A stretch of 64,000 nt of DNA from an uncultured Candidatus Melainabacteria bacterium. Lineage in GTDB: Bacteria; Cyanobacteriota; Vampirovibrionia; Gastranaerophilales; Gastranaerophilaceae. Positions 40,501 to 48,319 of this stretch are shown piece by piece. The stretch covers positions 50,746-114,745 of the forward strand of contig CAKVIM010000005.1 in the NCBI GenBank assembly GCA_934754775.1, written 5' to 3'. The stretch's first letter is position 1. Each line of letters starts with the position of its first letter. The notes under the pieces were generated by a model. It was not told where the DNA came from and did no database searches. It worked only from the letters and a program-made list of their open reading frames with translations. Made by a program: the position numbers and the translations under genes.

Positions 40501-43500
40501 AATGTTTTAATGTTAACTACAAAATCCGAATTCTTAGCTTCAATACCTTGAGCAAACTCTTCTAATTTAGCCTTCAAAGAAGCATAATCAGCAGCTGTTA
40601 CCTCAATATTTTCATCTAGAACGCTCTTCAAAGAACTTGCAATTTCTTCCAACTTAAGAGCCGCAGCCTTATTTTGCTCTTCTATATTGTTTTTTAGAAT
40701 TACATTAAGTTCAAGAACTCTTTCTTTGATGAATTCAGCTTGTGAATCATTTTTGCCGACAATTCCATCGAATAAATTTTCTATAGATAATTTATACCCA
40801 TCTAATCTTTCAGCAATAGCAGAAGACATATTTTCGGAAATATTAGCTAAACCGCTATTGAGTTTTTCTTCCAAACCTTGTTCACTTTTTGCAAACAAAT
40901 CAGAAATCGATAGCGATAAATCCTCAAAATTACTTTCAATAATAGAGATTTGACGAGCCATATCTTCATCGATATTTGCATCAAACGTATTAATCTTATC
41001 TCTTAGTCTTGAAAAATCTTCTGTAATATCATCAACACTCTTTCTCAAATCATCAGCGGCTTTTTCGTTAAGATTGTTCATTAAAGCCTTTAACGATACA
41101 AAGTTATCAAGGATTTGAGCCAAAGTCGATGCTAAAGATGAAGTTGTAGTTGAAGCCAAAGAGTTAACCGCATTTTCCAATGTGTTAAATCCGTTTACTA
41201 CTTCGTCAGTTTTAGCTGCTACAGAAGTTGAGAGTTCCTCATTAGAAGCTTCTTGAACCTCAGTTGATTTTGTAACCTTACCGCTTAATTCCTCAACATT
41301 TTCTTTTAGAACTTGAATAACTTGGGTAATCTCGTTTCTCAGTTCATTTTTTAAGTCAATTGAATTCTGAATATTTTTTGAATGTAGATTTTCGGCAGAA
41401 AATTTCAATTCACTTATTTTATCTGCGTTCTCACAAGTAAATTCTTGTTTAAAGTCTGCAACTTTGTCTAGAAGAGCATTTTTTAATGCCAACATCTTGA
41501 CATCAAAATCTGACCTTAAACTATCAGCAGAAGACAAAATGCCGTTAATATTATTGTTCAAGTTTACATTATTAACATTCAAGCTTTCCTTAATTTCATC
41601 AAAATTGTCTTGAATCTCAAGGATTTTATTGTATGAATATTTAATTTCTTCTTTAATGGAGTCAGCACTCTTAGCCACATTTGTATTTACAGCTTCAATC
41701 TTTGAAGAAGTATCCTTCTGGATTTGAAGTAAGTTGTTTTCAACTTGTTTTCTGATTACTTCAACTACATCACGAACATTTTCAACATAATTTAGATTGC
41801 TGTCTTTAACGATTTCAGTGATATTCGCCAATTTAACGTCAATTACATCAGTGTTGACCTCTGATTTTGCACTAACATAAGATAAAATATCTACAATTGA
41901 AGATGAAATATTATCCAATACACCCTTCAAACCATTCAAAGAAACAGCTTGAGCTTGCTTTAGTTCATCTTCAACACTGTCAAGCTTGCTAATCAAAAGC
42001 TCATACTTGCCATACAAATCATTTGTAAACTTGTCTGACATGTCATTAGTAGAAGTTTCTAAAGCGTTTGAAATATCTTGTTTTGCGGCATACAAATCAA
42101 CTCTTAAGTCTTTCACGCTATTAACAAAATCAAGAGCCAAAACATTTTCTACTGCTGTTTTCAAATCAGCAAACTCACGTTTTGCATTGTTAACTTCAAT
42201 CACAGAAGCATCAAGTTTGTAATCCAATACACCTGCAAGGTTTTTAATATTTGTAATTTGCTCTACCAATTGGCTTGAAGATGTACTTACAGACTCTTCT
42301 TGTTTGTCTAAAGATGTTTTCAAGCTGTTTTCAAAAATAGCCAATCTGTCAGTAATATTTGAGAAAATCGCATTATTAGCTGAAACATTATTGTCATCAA
42401 TCTGTGCAACAACACCTTTTAAATCAGTAATATTGCTTGTTAATTCATTAAAGCTCTTTTCGCATAAATCAGAAATTGCCAAACGAGTTTCTTTTAAACG
42501 TGAGCTCAAAGTATCCGCAGACGATGAAATATCGTTCAAAGTTCTTGTAACATTTACTTCAACCAGTTGAGAAATCTTGTCGGCTGCTACATCTACATGT
42601 TCTTTGATGTCATGCTCAGAGTTTTCTAATTTTGCCAACAGATTTTGGAAATTGACATTAATATCAAGTGCCTTAATGTTATCATTAATTTTTTGAATTT
42701 CATCTGCCGCATTTACTAACGCACTTTGCAAGTTTTCTGAACCTTTAGAAACATCCTCTAAAAATGCTTCCAAAGACTGTTTAAACTCTTCAAAGCTCTT
42801 GTTTTCAGATACATCCTTCAGTTGGTTTTCTAATTCTGCCAACTTGTCCAAAACAGACTGAGTGTTTTGCTCATCAGTATCTGCAATAACAGCCTTTAAA
42901 CCGGCAATAATATTTACTGAAGCGTCAATTTTTTCCGCTAAATTGTCAATCTTGTAATATTTATCAGACAAGTTATCAATAGAAGTAGACAGTTCATGGT
43001 TTTGTGAAACCAAATCACTTAACCATTTTTTAGCAGAAGTAATGTCGTCTTGGGTAGCCAAATTACGCATAGCATCTTCAATCTGAAGATTTTTCTTATC
43101 CAACATTTGAAGAGCAGAAAGTATTGTGTTAGACGAATTTACTACGTCTGCAATTTCGTCACCAAACTTGTTAATGGCTTCGCTTTGATCAACTGCAGAA
43201 ATTGTTTTGATTATTGTCTTAAAGTTTTCATTCAAGCTCAAAACGATTGAATCAAAACCGTTGTTTAAACGTTCTAAGTCATTTTTGAGCATAGAAACAC
43301 TTTTGATGATTTCTTTTTTTTGAGAATCATCAGAACGCATTGCATCCAATCTAAGTGTAATATCGGTTAGAGTTTCTTTTTGAGATACGACTTCTCTTGA
43401 AAATACAGACAAATTAGTTGCTACAATATCAAACAGCTCTTTAACTTCACTTGATTTTAAAGCATCCGCACTGTTTTTAAGCAGATTTGAAAACAAAGAT

Positions 43501-43751
43501 TCAATTGCACCAAACTTTGAAAGCAACACACCATGACGTTCGTCAAGATTCTGTTTTAGTTCTGACAAGAATATTTTAATTAAATCAATATCCTCTTCAG
43601 TATTAAGCTTTTCCAACTTAGAATTTATGCCCGCAAGCAATTTATCAACGTCGGAAGTATTCAATATACCTTGTGCTCTTATTGAATTTAACAAGGTTTT
43701 AATAGTATCAAAGTTCTCTGTAATCTCAGTAAAATTATTTATTTCTGCCAT
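37539..43751 (-). CDS. Giant coiled-coil protein
   Basis: 2070 residues, by far the largest gene here. There is no signal peptide, membrane segment or Cys-rich domain. It is almost all heptad-like helix with recurring stretches of the type LSDLKxSFADLKxQI and SxxTDxVxxxFNTLEN. The repeats are diverged and have no fixed length. The last ~60 residues (a PLEETLNRFL...QDKINSLEAKL segment) form a terminal coil. It resembles chemoreceptor signalling coils or cytoskeletal filament proteins only in composition. A promoter lies 29 bases before the ATG by prediction. It leads a run with glcD-like, cutA and the peptidase. Confidence 0.85.
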   Translation of the reverse strand: MAEINNFTEITENFDTIKTLLNSIRAQGILNTSDVDKLLAGINSKLEKLNTEEDIDLIKIFLSELKQNLDERHGVLLSKFGAIESLFSNLLKNSADALKSSEVKELFDIVATNLSVFSREVVSQKETLTDITLRLDAMRSDDSQKKEIIKSVSMLKNDLERLNNGFDSIVLSLNENFKTIIKTISAVDQSEAINKFGDEIADVVNSSNTILSALQMLDKKNLQIEDAMRNLATQDDITSAKKWLSDLVSQNHELSTSIDNLSDKYYKIDNLAEKIDASVNIIAGLKAVIADTDEQNTQSVLDKLAELENQLKDVSENKSFEEFKQSLEAFLEDVSKGSENLQSALVNAADEIQKINDNIKALDINVNFQNLLAKLENSEHDIKEHVDVAADKISQLVEVNVTRTLNDISSSADTLSSRLKETRLAISDLCEKSFNELTSNITDLKGVVAQIDDNNVSANNAIFSNITDRLAIFENSLKTSLDKQEESVSTSSSQLVEQITNIKNLAGVLDYKLDASVIEVNNAKREFADLKTAVENVLALDFVNSVKDLRVDLYAAKQDISNALETSTNDMSDKFTNDLYGKYELLISKLDSVEDELKQAQAVSLNGLKGVLDNISSSIVDILSYVSAKSEVNTDVIDVKLANITEIVKDSNLNYVENVRDVVEVIRKQVENNLLQIQKDTSSKIEAVNTNVAKSADSIKEEIKYSYNKILEIQDNFDEIKESLNVNNVNLNNNINGILSSADSLRSDFDVKMLALKNALLDKVADFKQEFTCENADKISELKFSAENLHSKNIQNSIDLKNELRNEITQVIQVLKENVEELSGKVTKSTEVQEASNEELSTSVAAKTDEVVNGFNTLENAVNSLASTTTSSLASTLAQILDNFVSLKALMNNLNEKAADDLRKSVDDITEDFSRLRDKINTFDANIDEDMARQISIIESNFEDLSLSISDLFAKSEQGLEEKLNSGLANISENMSSAIAERLDGYKLSIENLFDGIVGKNDSQAEFIKERVLELNVILKNNIEEQNKAAALKLEEIASSLKSVLDENIEVTAADYASLKAKLEEFAQGIEAKNSDFVVNIKTLLDDVTKYIDSGFDVHSQEINAKFDEISSKVQRSSNIVLDLNNDVTNKFEELTASVSDALSVVKSLNDETELKLNDKFAKLTFEIQQTSEILNGIKDETNVIVETKIEEVTSKVQQVSNLLLDLSDSLTAGVNNKVDGINSGIAELKDCVDLSLSEKSVTIMGRLETLSEEVFAKTSEIVSSSLNTANSVKEGLTSLINTKFDEVKSSLDSNVLGVSSGLSEFSDEFKAVIEEKINSLVTNSTQISADELQTMEALTNRILESVKQNNQNTTTCKDLMIEFIKKEFDEVTGNIEKETDVIVKDLLEQFSLLKDSQKDELDKLTIHVESSIEDYIFNYLNDLKSYLDVKTDSTVLNQKLDNLRNEISASVDEVLENVNKLLEASVFSSALSDFKTANEILIGSMADKLNKQIQEFVNDNVATRLDDKLNLLDKKFVDTIVDKYEEIKLVASSYNSSYDRIQASVKTLTDNFEEVKDEINSNLTSLVSGINDSISDLKVSFADLKAQILNKSFDEAFQASINNQITGIEKLIQEQFGYLEDINELCGNNLPELTEMNTIVKYGIQQSVKDLSEKVDAKEEQLVKSLADFKADIVTQFINVFNQVSFVAEQEEILDFIQEKHSDLITILSHIVTTVEGVETVKDNLAVVDMKMDSLKEDIDLINEKITSIISADGDINYVYSLQDLESDIANLRLVLNEMRDNTKSKEFDELINSTNSIYGLVESIKSEMPKFEADEFKRDFDALSEDIVSISTRTNKLILASDESYKTLQDNLQDFKLVINDLDERTKNFAHEAGIDRLDNKLGSINTMIQNGAKTNQVFNQVFEYLAEWVDKAGEQINTISDRVETLDDIGQIKVMLEDLKAEAEDNSESTELIEALGNVFDKQTKRISSLEAKLDRMIVENTINNKNNKIDMTPLEETLNRFLVAIDDKMASQQDKINSLEAKLSEVMSSIDSKDTAQLTKKVGGMDRQIAKLNKSIEKIASHVVEK

Positions 43752-43786
43752 ATACTTACTCTATCCCACATTCTACATTCATACAT

Positions 43787-43815
43787 ATTATATACTAATA
43801 TAAACATAGTGACAA
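43787..43815 (-). promoter_or_regulatory. Promoter of the giant coiled-coil gene
   Basis: On the minus strand TTGTCA (43815-43810) and TATAAT (43792-43787) are 17 bases apart. The predicted start is near 43780, with a 29-base leader. Confidence 0.65.
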
Positions 43816-43863
43816 ATACCAGCACTTTGTAATATTTTGTTAAGAGAATATAAAAAAATACTA

Positions 43864-43892
43864 TCGACAAAAATCATTTTTTTTTCTAAAAT
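43864..43892 (+). promoter_or_regulatory. Promoter with predicted near-leaderless start for spmA
   Basis: TCGACA (43864-43869), 17 bases, TAAAAT (43887-43892). The usual start point would be 43899, two bases before the ATG. No ribosome site exists in between. Confidence 0.6.
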
Positions 43893-43900
43893 GTTGAGTT

Positions 43901-44482
43901 ATGAATTATATATTTTTCTTGCTGATTGCAATTTCTATTATTATAGGGATTTTTAATAACACCATAAATGAGGTCGTTACTGCAATGCTTGCTGCGTGCA
44001 ACACTGCAGTAAAAATTTCGTTTTCTCTAATCGGAATTATGGCATTTTGGCTTGGGATTATGAGAATTGCGGAAAAATCCGGCTTGGTTCAATTTCTTTC
44101 AAAACTTCTTAATCCTGTTGCTAAAAAACTTTTTCCTGACGAAAAAGCTGATAGTCCGGTAATTGGTAATATAACAATGAGTGTCGCAGCAAACGCACTC
44201 GGTTTAACCAATGCTGCAACCCCAATCGGACTTAAAGTCATGGAAGAATTGCAAGAAAATAACGAGAACAAAGACACCGCAACAGACAGTATGTGTATGT
44301 TTCTCGGAATGAATACTGCGGGATTTCAGATAATTCCGGCTACAGTCATTGCTATTTTAATCGGCGTAGGAGCAACAAACCCTTCTGAAATAATTTTACC
44401 AACTCTAATTGTTACAACAATTTCATTTATTGTTGCAATCATAACGGCATTAGTTCTAAAAAGATTTTGGAGGGAAAAATGA
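43901..44482 (+). CDS. spmA: Spore maturation protein A homologue (nucleoside-recognition/Gate domain)
   Basis: 193 residues, with several membrane segments and the Gate domain (about 45-150), including NITMSVAANALGLTNAATPIGLK. SpmA and SpmB act together; in spore formers they are needed for core dehydration. They also occur as a pair in many non-sporulating bacteria, where the role is unknown. The stop overlaps the spmB ATG (ATGA). Confidence 0.9.
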   Translation: MNYIFFLLIAISIIIGIFNNTINEVVTAMLAACNTAVKISFSLIGIMAFWLGIMRIAEKSGLVQFLSKLLNPVAKKLFPDEKADSPVIGNITMSVAANALGLTNAATPIGLKVMEELQENNENKDTATDSMCMFLGMNTAGFQIIPATVIAILIGVGATNPSEIILPTLIVTTISFIVAIITALVLKRFWREK

Positions 44483-45003
44483 TAGAAAAACTCTCATTAT
44501 ACATCCTTCCGATTATGATTTTAGTAATATTAACAATTGCTATGTACAAAAAAGTTCCTGTTTATGAAGAATTTGTAGATGGAGCAAAAGACGGGTTTAA
44601 AGTCGCAGTATCTATTATTCCGTATTTAGTCGCTATAATGGTCGGAGTTGCGATGTTTAAAGCATGCGGAGCTATGGACTTGATAAAAAATATGGTATCA
44701 AGTTTAATTCCGGCTGATATTATACCAATTATTCTTACAAGATCTTTGTCCGGTTCTGCTACATTAGGGCTATTTTCAGACATTGCAAACACATACGGGC
44801 CTGATAATTTTATAACCAAACTGGCTGCAATAATGGTCGGAAGTTCAGAAACAACTTTTTACGTACTATCAGTATACTTTGGCTCAATTGGCATAAAGAA
44901 GTTTCGATACGCACTTTTAACCGGCATAATAGCAGACATTACAGGTATTGCATTAGCAATTTGGGTTGCACGCCTGTTCTTTCTTGCCAGCAGCGTGTCG
45001 TAG
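44479..45003 (+). CDS. spmB: Spore maturation protein B homologue
   Basis: 174 residues, partner of SpmA, with a Gate domain that includes SLSGSATLGLFSDIANTYGPD and MVGSSETTFYVLSVYFGSIG. ATG 44479 follows GGAGGG; the in-frame TTG at 44467 would place the ribosome site inside the gene. The last 65 bases overlap a gene on the other strand. Confidence 0.9.
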   Translation: MIEKLSLYILPIMILVILTIAMYKKVPVYEEFVDGAKDGFKVAVSIIPYLVAIMVGVAMFKACGAMDLIKNMVSSLIPADIIPIILTRSLSGSATLGLFSDIANTYGPDNFITKLAAIMVGSSETTFYVLSVYFGSIGIKKFRYALLTGIIADITGIALAIWVARLFFLASSVS

Positions 45004-45313
45004 AACAGATACTTTCCTCTTCAACCTCACGTTTTACAAGTGCCGCAAAATTAACATCAATAAAATTAATTGACTCTAATTTTTCAACATTAAATTCTTC
45101 TCCGCCACAATTCGCACAATAATGATATTGCGGGACAATTTTCCCATTTTTCATCATAGCTTTTAATTTAACCCCACAGCAAGCACATCTTGCTATATAC
45201 CACTCGTTTCTTATCAACTTCCCGCAATCAGGGCAATACGCACAATCCTTATCAGGTGTAACTCTTTGGTGTTCGCATTTATGATTTAATCTGAATAAAT
45301 TTGTTATAAACAT
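44939..45313 (-). CDS. Zinc-ribbon protein
   Basis: 124 residues with paired cysteines: CAYCPDCG near 24-31, CACCG near 44-48 and CANCGG near 66-71, suggesting two zinc sites. A more variable C-terminal part ends in RCWQERTGVQPKLL. GAGG lies before the ATG. Its 3' end lies antisense to the end of spmB for 65 bases, which is more than any other overlap in the window. No named family is recognised. Confidence 0.7.
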   Translation of the reverse strand: MFITNLFRLNHKCEHQRVTPDKDCAYCPDCGKLIRNEWYIARCACCGVKLKAMMKNGKIVPQYHYCANCGGEEFNVEKLESINFIDVNFAALVKREVEEESICSTTRCWQERTGVQPKLLMQYL

Positions 45314-45637
45314 ATTGAAACCTCACTTAGTATTTGTTTAATTCCAAATATGAAATAATCCATGCCGTCAAAAGAATTGTTACAAAATGTTACAAGTACT
45401 TAAATTTATATCAAATATTCATACAGAAAATACTTTATATATATAAGGATATTAACGACAAGTTTACACATACACATACTACACTTCACACATTAAAAGT
45501 TTTTAGAGTCGATAAGACTCTTTTTTTTACTCTAAAAATTTTATAATGTTACAATCTGCAAATAAATCGTTACAATTTGGCAAATAATAATTTTTATATT
45601 ACTTTATAATAATTGTAGAAAGTCGGAATAAGGATTA
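45314..45637 (+). promoter_or_regulatory. AT-rich divergent intergenic region with terminator-like leader
   Basis: This 324-base gap between divergent genes holds no gene I can support. It contains a hairpin AGAGTC (45505-45510) / GACTCT (45516-45521) followed by eight T, a good intrinsic terminator in the leader of the 45638 gene. An alternative pairing, TTTTTAGAGT (45500-45509) with ACTCTAAAAA (45529-45538), uses the same left arm, so the two folds exclude each other. A TATAAT lies at 45605-45610, but no well-placed -35 box goes with it. Confidence 0.55.
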
Positions 45638-47485
45638 GTGTTCTTGAAAATAAATAGCACAATACAAGACAATAATCGTCCTGCGTTTAAGTCTGCCGGA
45701 TGGGCTTTAAACACATCAGGACACGTTATGCAGAGCATTGAAAATGGCGGTTTCTTAGCATCATTTCTGATTCAAGACGGAATCGGCATGACACTGCCAC
45801 GTACTTATGCTGGCTTTTTACGTGATAAAGAAAAAACAGGACACTATAATAAACAAGAGGGTTTTGAAGTTCTCGGAAGAGAAGGTATGACCGGTCCGTG
45901 TATGATGGCGGTAGCACCATTATCACTAATGATTGCAGCAAAATTTGGACGTTCTACAAGTGTTAACTCACAATTAATCAAACGATTTGGTGCGAACCTT
46001 AAAGAATTTGTAAGTGCGAGCAAGTTCAACAAAGAACTATTAAACCAACCGGAAAAATTTAAGCAAGAATTCTACAAGACTAACATTAAACAAATGTTAG
46101 AAAATACTGTAGGCAAAGAAAATGCAAAAGAAAGCTCTGTTGAGTACATTTTACAGCAAATCAATAATGCGGAAAAAATTCCTGATGGTACAAAATTAAA
46201 GAAATTTAGAGGCAAAGCTAAGTATAAAAGCGAATGCATGAGCAATATTATTGAACATATAAATAATATTAAATACTCTACTGCAACAGATTTGGACATG
46301 CTTCAAAAAGTCAAATTCGGTAGTGATTCAAAAGTATTCAGCACAAAAGATACTATTGATGCGATGATAAAATACACAGATGACGCAATCACAGCGAATA
46401 AACATCTGAATAAGTTGGATGCATTACAAGCCGAAAGCATCAAAAATAAAGCATTAGGGAAACGACTAATAACCAATATTTCTATGATAGCTGCGACATT
46501 GGGCGTTTTATCAGCATTACCAAAGATTTACGCACGCAGCAACACTGCTCCAGGAGCAAGAAAAAAAGAAGCTGAATACGAAGAAGATAACAACAATATT
46601 GCATTCAAAGGCAAAAAAGACCCGATTGAAAAGTTAGGCAAGGCTATAAGCAAAAATAAAAGTGACTTTGTGTCTTCTGAGCTTGAATACAACGGACACA
46701 ACTTTACAAATACTCTTATGGCAGGACTTTCAATATTCGGTTTGCTTGCTCCAAGAGGACTTCGAGCATACAGCCGTGCTCAAGTTGATGAAGATGGCAA
46801 AAAAGATTTAACAGAATTATACGAAATCTTGATGCGTGATATAACATCAAGCTTGGCTGTTGTATTCGCAGTTCCGATGGGAACAAGAGCTCTTGTTACA
46901 GCTTATGAAAAACGTTCAGGCTTTGTACTTATGCACAAAGACCGTTCTAAAAATAACGCTAGAACAATTCTTGATTTACTCAATCCATACAGCAAAGCTC
47001 ACGTGTTAACAAACTCTGAAATTACAGCTTTGTACGACAAAGTTGATACTAAAGCTAAAATGCTAAACTTCTGCAAATATATTGATAAAAATGGCGGAGA
47101 TATCCACAAAATTATCGATAAATCATCGGAAGCAAGCAAAATATTTAACAGTTCAACATTTGAACTTTCTACATTAAAAGGCATGCCGAAAGCAGATAAG
47201 AACAAAAAGCTTATTGAATTCTTTGAAGGTTTGAAGGGTGAAACAGCAGATAAAACTGTTAAATTACTTATGAAAGGTGCTGACTCTGCAAAAAGAAACA
47301 AAATTGCTTCATTTGCAAGAGGTTTGAACTCCGTTCCTGGACTACTTACAACCTTCTTAATTTCTCCATACTTGCTTGGTTGGTTTATCCCAAGATTAGC
47401 CTATAAAAACACAAACAGAATTCACGAAAAGCAAGATAAAGAAAGAGCTGCAAAAGCACAGCAAAAACTTTCAACTAATGTCTAG
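45638..47485 (+). CDS. Hypothetical membrane protein with N-terminal PAFKS motif
   Basis: 615 residues, family not recognised. Hydrophobic segments lie near 272-294, 353-370, 395-415 and 575-597, so the protein is probably in the membrane. The N-terminus has RPAFKSAG at about 15-22, and a related NIAFKGKKDP occurs in the middle. A Lys-rich C-terminal tail follows the last segment. The frame begins with GTG at 45638 or TTG at 45644, near AAGGA. Stops overlap those of the convergent transglycosylase by four bases. Confidence 0.75.
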   Translation: MFLKINSTIQDNNRPAFKSAGWALNTSGHVMQSIENGGFLASFLIQDGIGMTLPRTYAGFLRDKEKTGHYNKQEGFEVLGREGMTGPCMMAVAPLSLMIAAKFGRSTSVNSQLIKRFGANLKEFVSASKFNKELLNQPEKFKQEFYKTNIKQMLENTVGKENAKESSVEYILQQINNAEKIPDGTKLKKFRGKAKYKSECMSNIIEHINNIKYSTATDLDMLQKVKFGSDSKVFSTKDTIDAMIKYTDDAITANKHLNKLDALQAESIKNKALGKRLITNISMIAATLGVLSALPKIYARSNTAPGARKKEAEYEEDNNNIAFKGKKDPIEKLGKAISKNKSDFVSSELEYNGHNFTNTLMAGLSIFGLLAPRGLRAYSRAQVDEDGKKDLTELYEILMRDITSSLAVVFAVPMGTRALVTAYEKRSGFVLMHKDRSKNNARTILDLLNPYSKAHVLTNSEITALYDKVDTKAKMLNFCKYIDKNGGDIHKIIDKSSEASKIFNSSTFELSTLKGMPKADKNKKLIEFFEGLKGETADKTVKLLMKGADSAKRNKIASFARGLNSVPGLLTTFLISPYLLGWFIPRLAYKNTNRIHEKQDKERAAKAQQKLSTNV

Positions 47486-48144
47486 AGATATGATGACAAA
47501 ATCGATTTAACGTAGTTTTGAGTTTCTTTGTAAGGCGGAACACCATCGTATTTATCAACAGCTCCTGGGCCTGCATTATATGCAGCAAGAGCCAAAATAA
47601 CATTTCCGTTATACTTGTTCAACATTGATTTCAAATATTTGACCCCGCCCTCGACGTTTTGTTCAGGATCCATCGGATTAGTTACACCTAAGCCTTTGGC
47701 TGTTGCAGGCATAAGCTGCATTAAGCCCATTGCACCGACTTTTGATTTTGCCTTCGGATTAAAACCTGATTCTTGTTTAATCAATGCATTTACTAATTTT
47801 TCATCAACACCATGCTTTTTGGATATTCTTGAAACTATACTCTTAATTTGGTCTTTAGTTGAAAATTTATCCGTAGCAGTTGCTGCCTGTGCAGTATAGA
47901 TATTGGCGTTAACTCTTGTGCTAGGATTAGTTAACAAGTCGCCAAATTTCACTTGTGCAGAGTTTTTCAAAACAGAGTCAAAAGATTGAATTCCGTTTTG
48001 AGTTTTATCCATGCTCGCCTGTTTTTCAACGGGAGTCCATTGAGAATTCAAGTTATTCACATAATTATTCATCTGAACGGCACGCTGCATTGCACTGGAT
48101 TTACCTGATGAAGATAACATATTTTGTATCATTGATGAGAACAT
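47482..48144 (-). CDS. Lytic transglycosylase, SLT domain
   Basis: 220 residues. The C-terminal ~115 residues form a goose-type lysozyme-like SLT domain with catalytic Glu125 in LIKQESGFNP, followed by VGAMGLMQLMPATA and ALAAYNAGPGAVDKY. Such enzymes cleave peptidoglycan to 1,6-anhydro products. The first ~95 residues are Gln/Asn/Ser-rich and lack a classical signal peptide. It could leave the cell by another route or be a structure-associated hydrolase. Confidence 0.9.
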   Translation of the reverse strand: MFSSMIQNMLSSSGKSSAMQRAVQMNNYVNNLNSQWTPVEKQASMDKTQNGIQSFDSVLKNSAQVKFGDLLTNPSTRVNANIYTAQAATATDKFSTKDQIKSIVSRISKKHGVDEKLVNALIKQESGFNPKAKSKVGAMGLMQLMPATAKGLGVTNPMDPEQNVEGGVKYLKSMLNKYNGNVILALAAYNAGPGAVDKYDGVPPYKETQNYVKSILSSYL

Positions 48145-48319
48145 AATAAACTAATCCTTTCAATATAATTGAACGAACAAATTTTTGAGAACTTTAATTT
48201 TTGGAGTAAAATATCCACTATTTGGTTTAATAATAATTTTTATTTTGTCAAAATTTGTTAATATATGGATTTTTTTTTGGCAATATGATATTATTAGACT
48301 TAGCATGGGAGAGTGTTAG

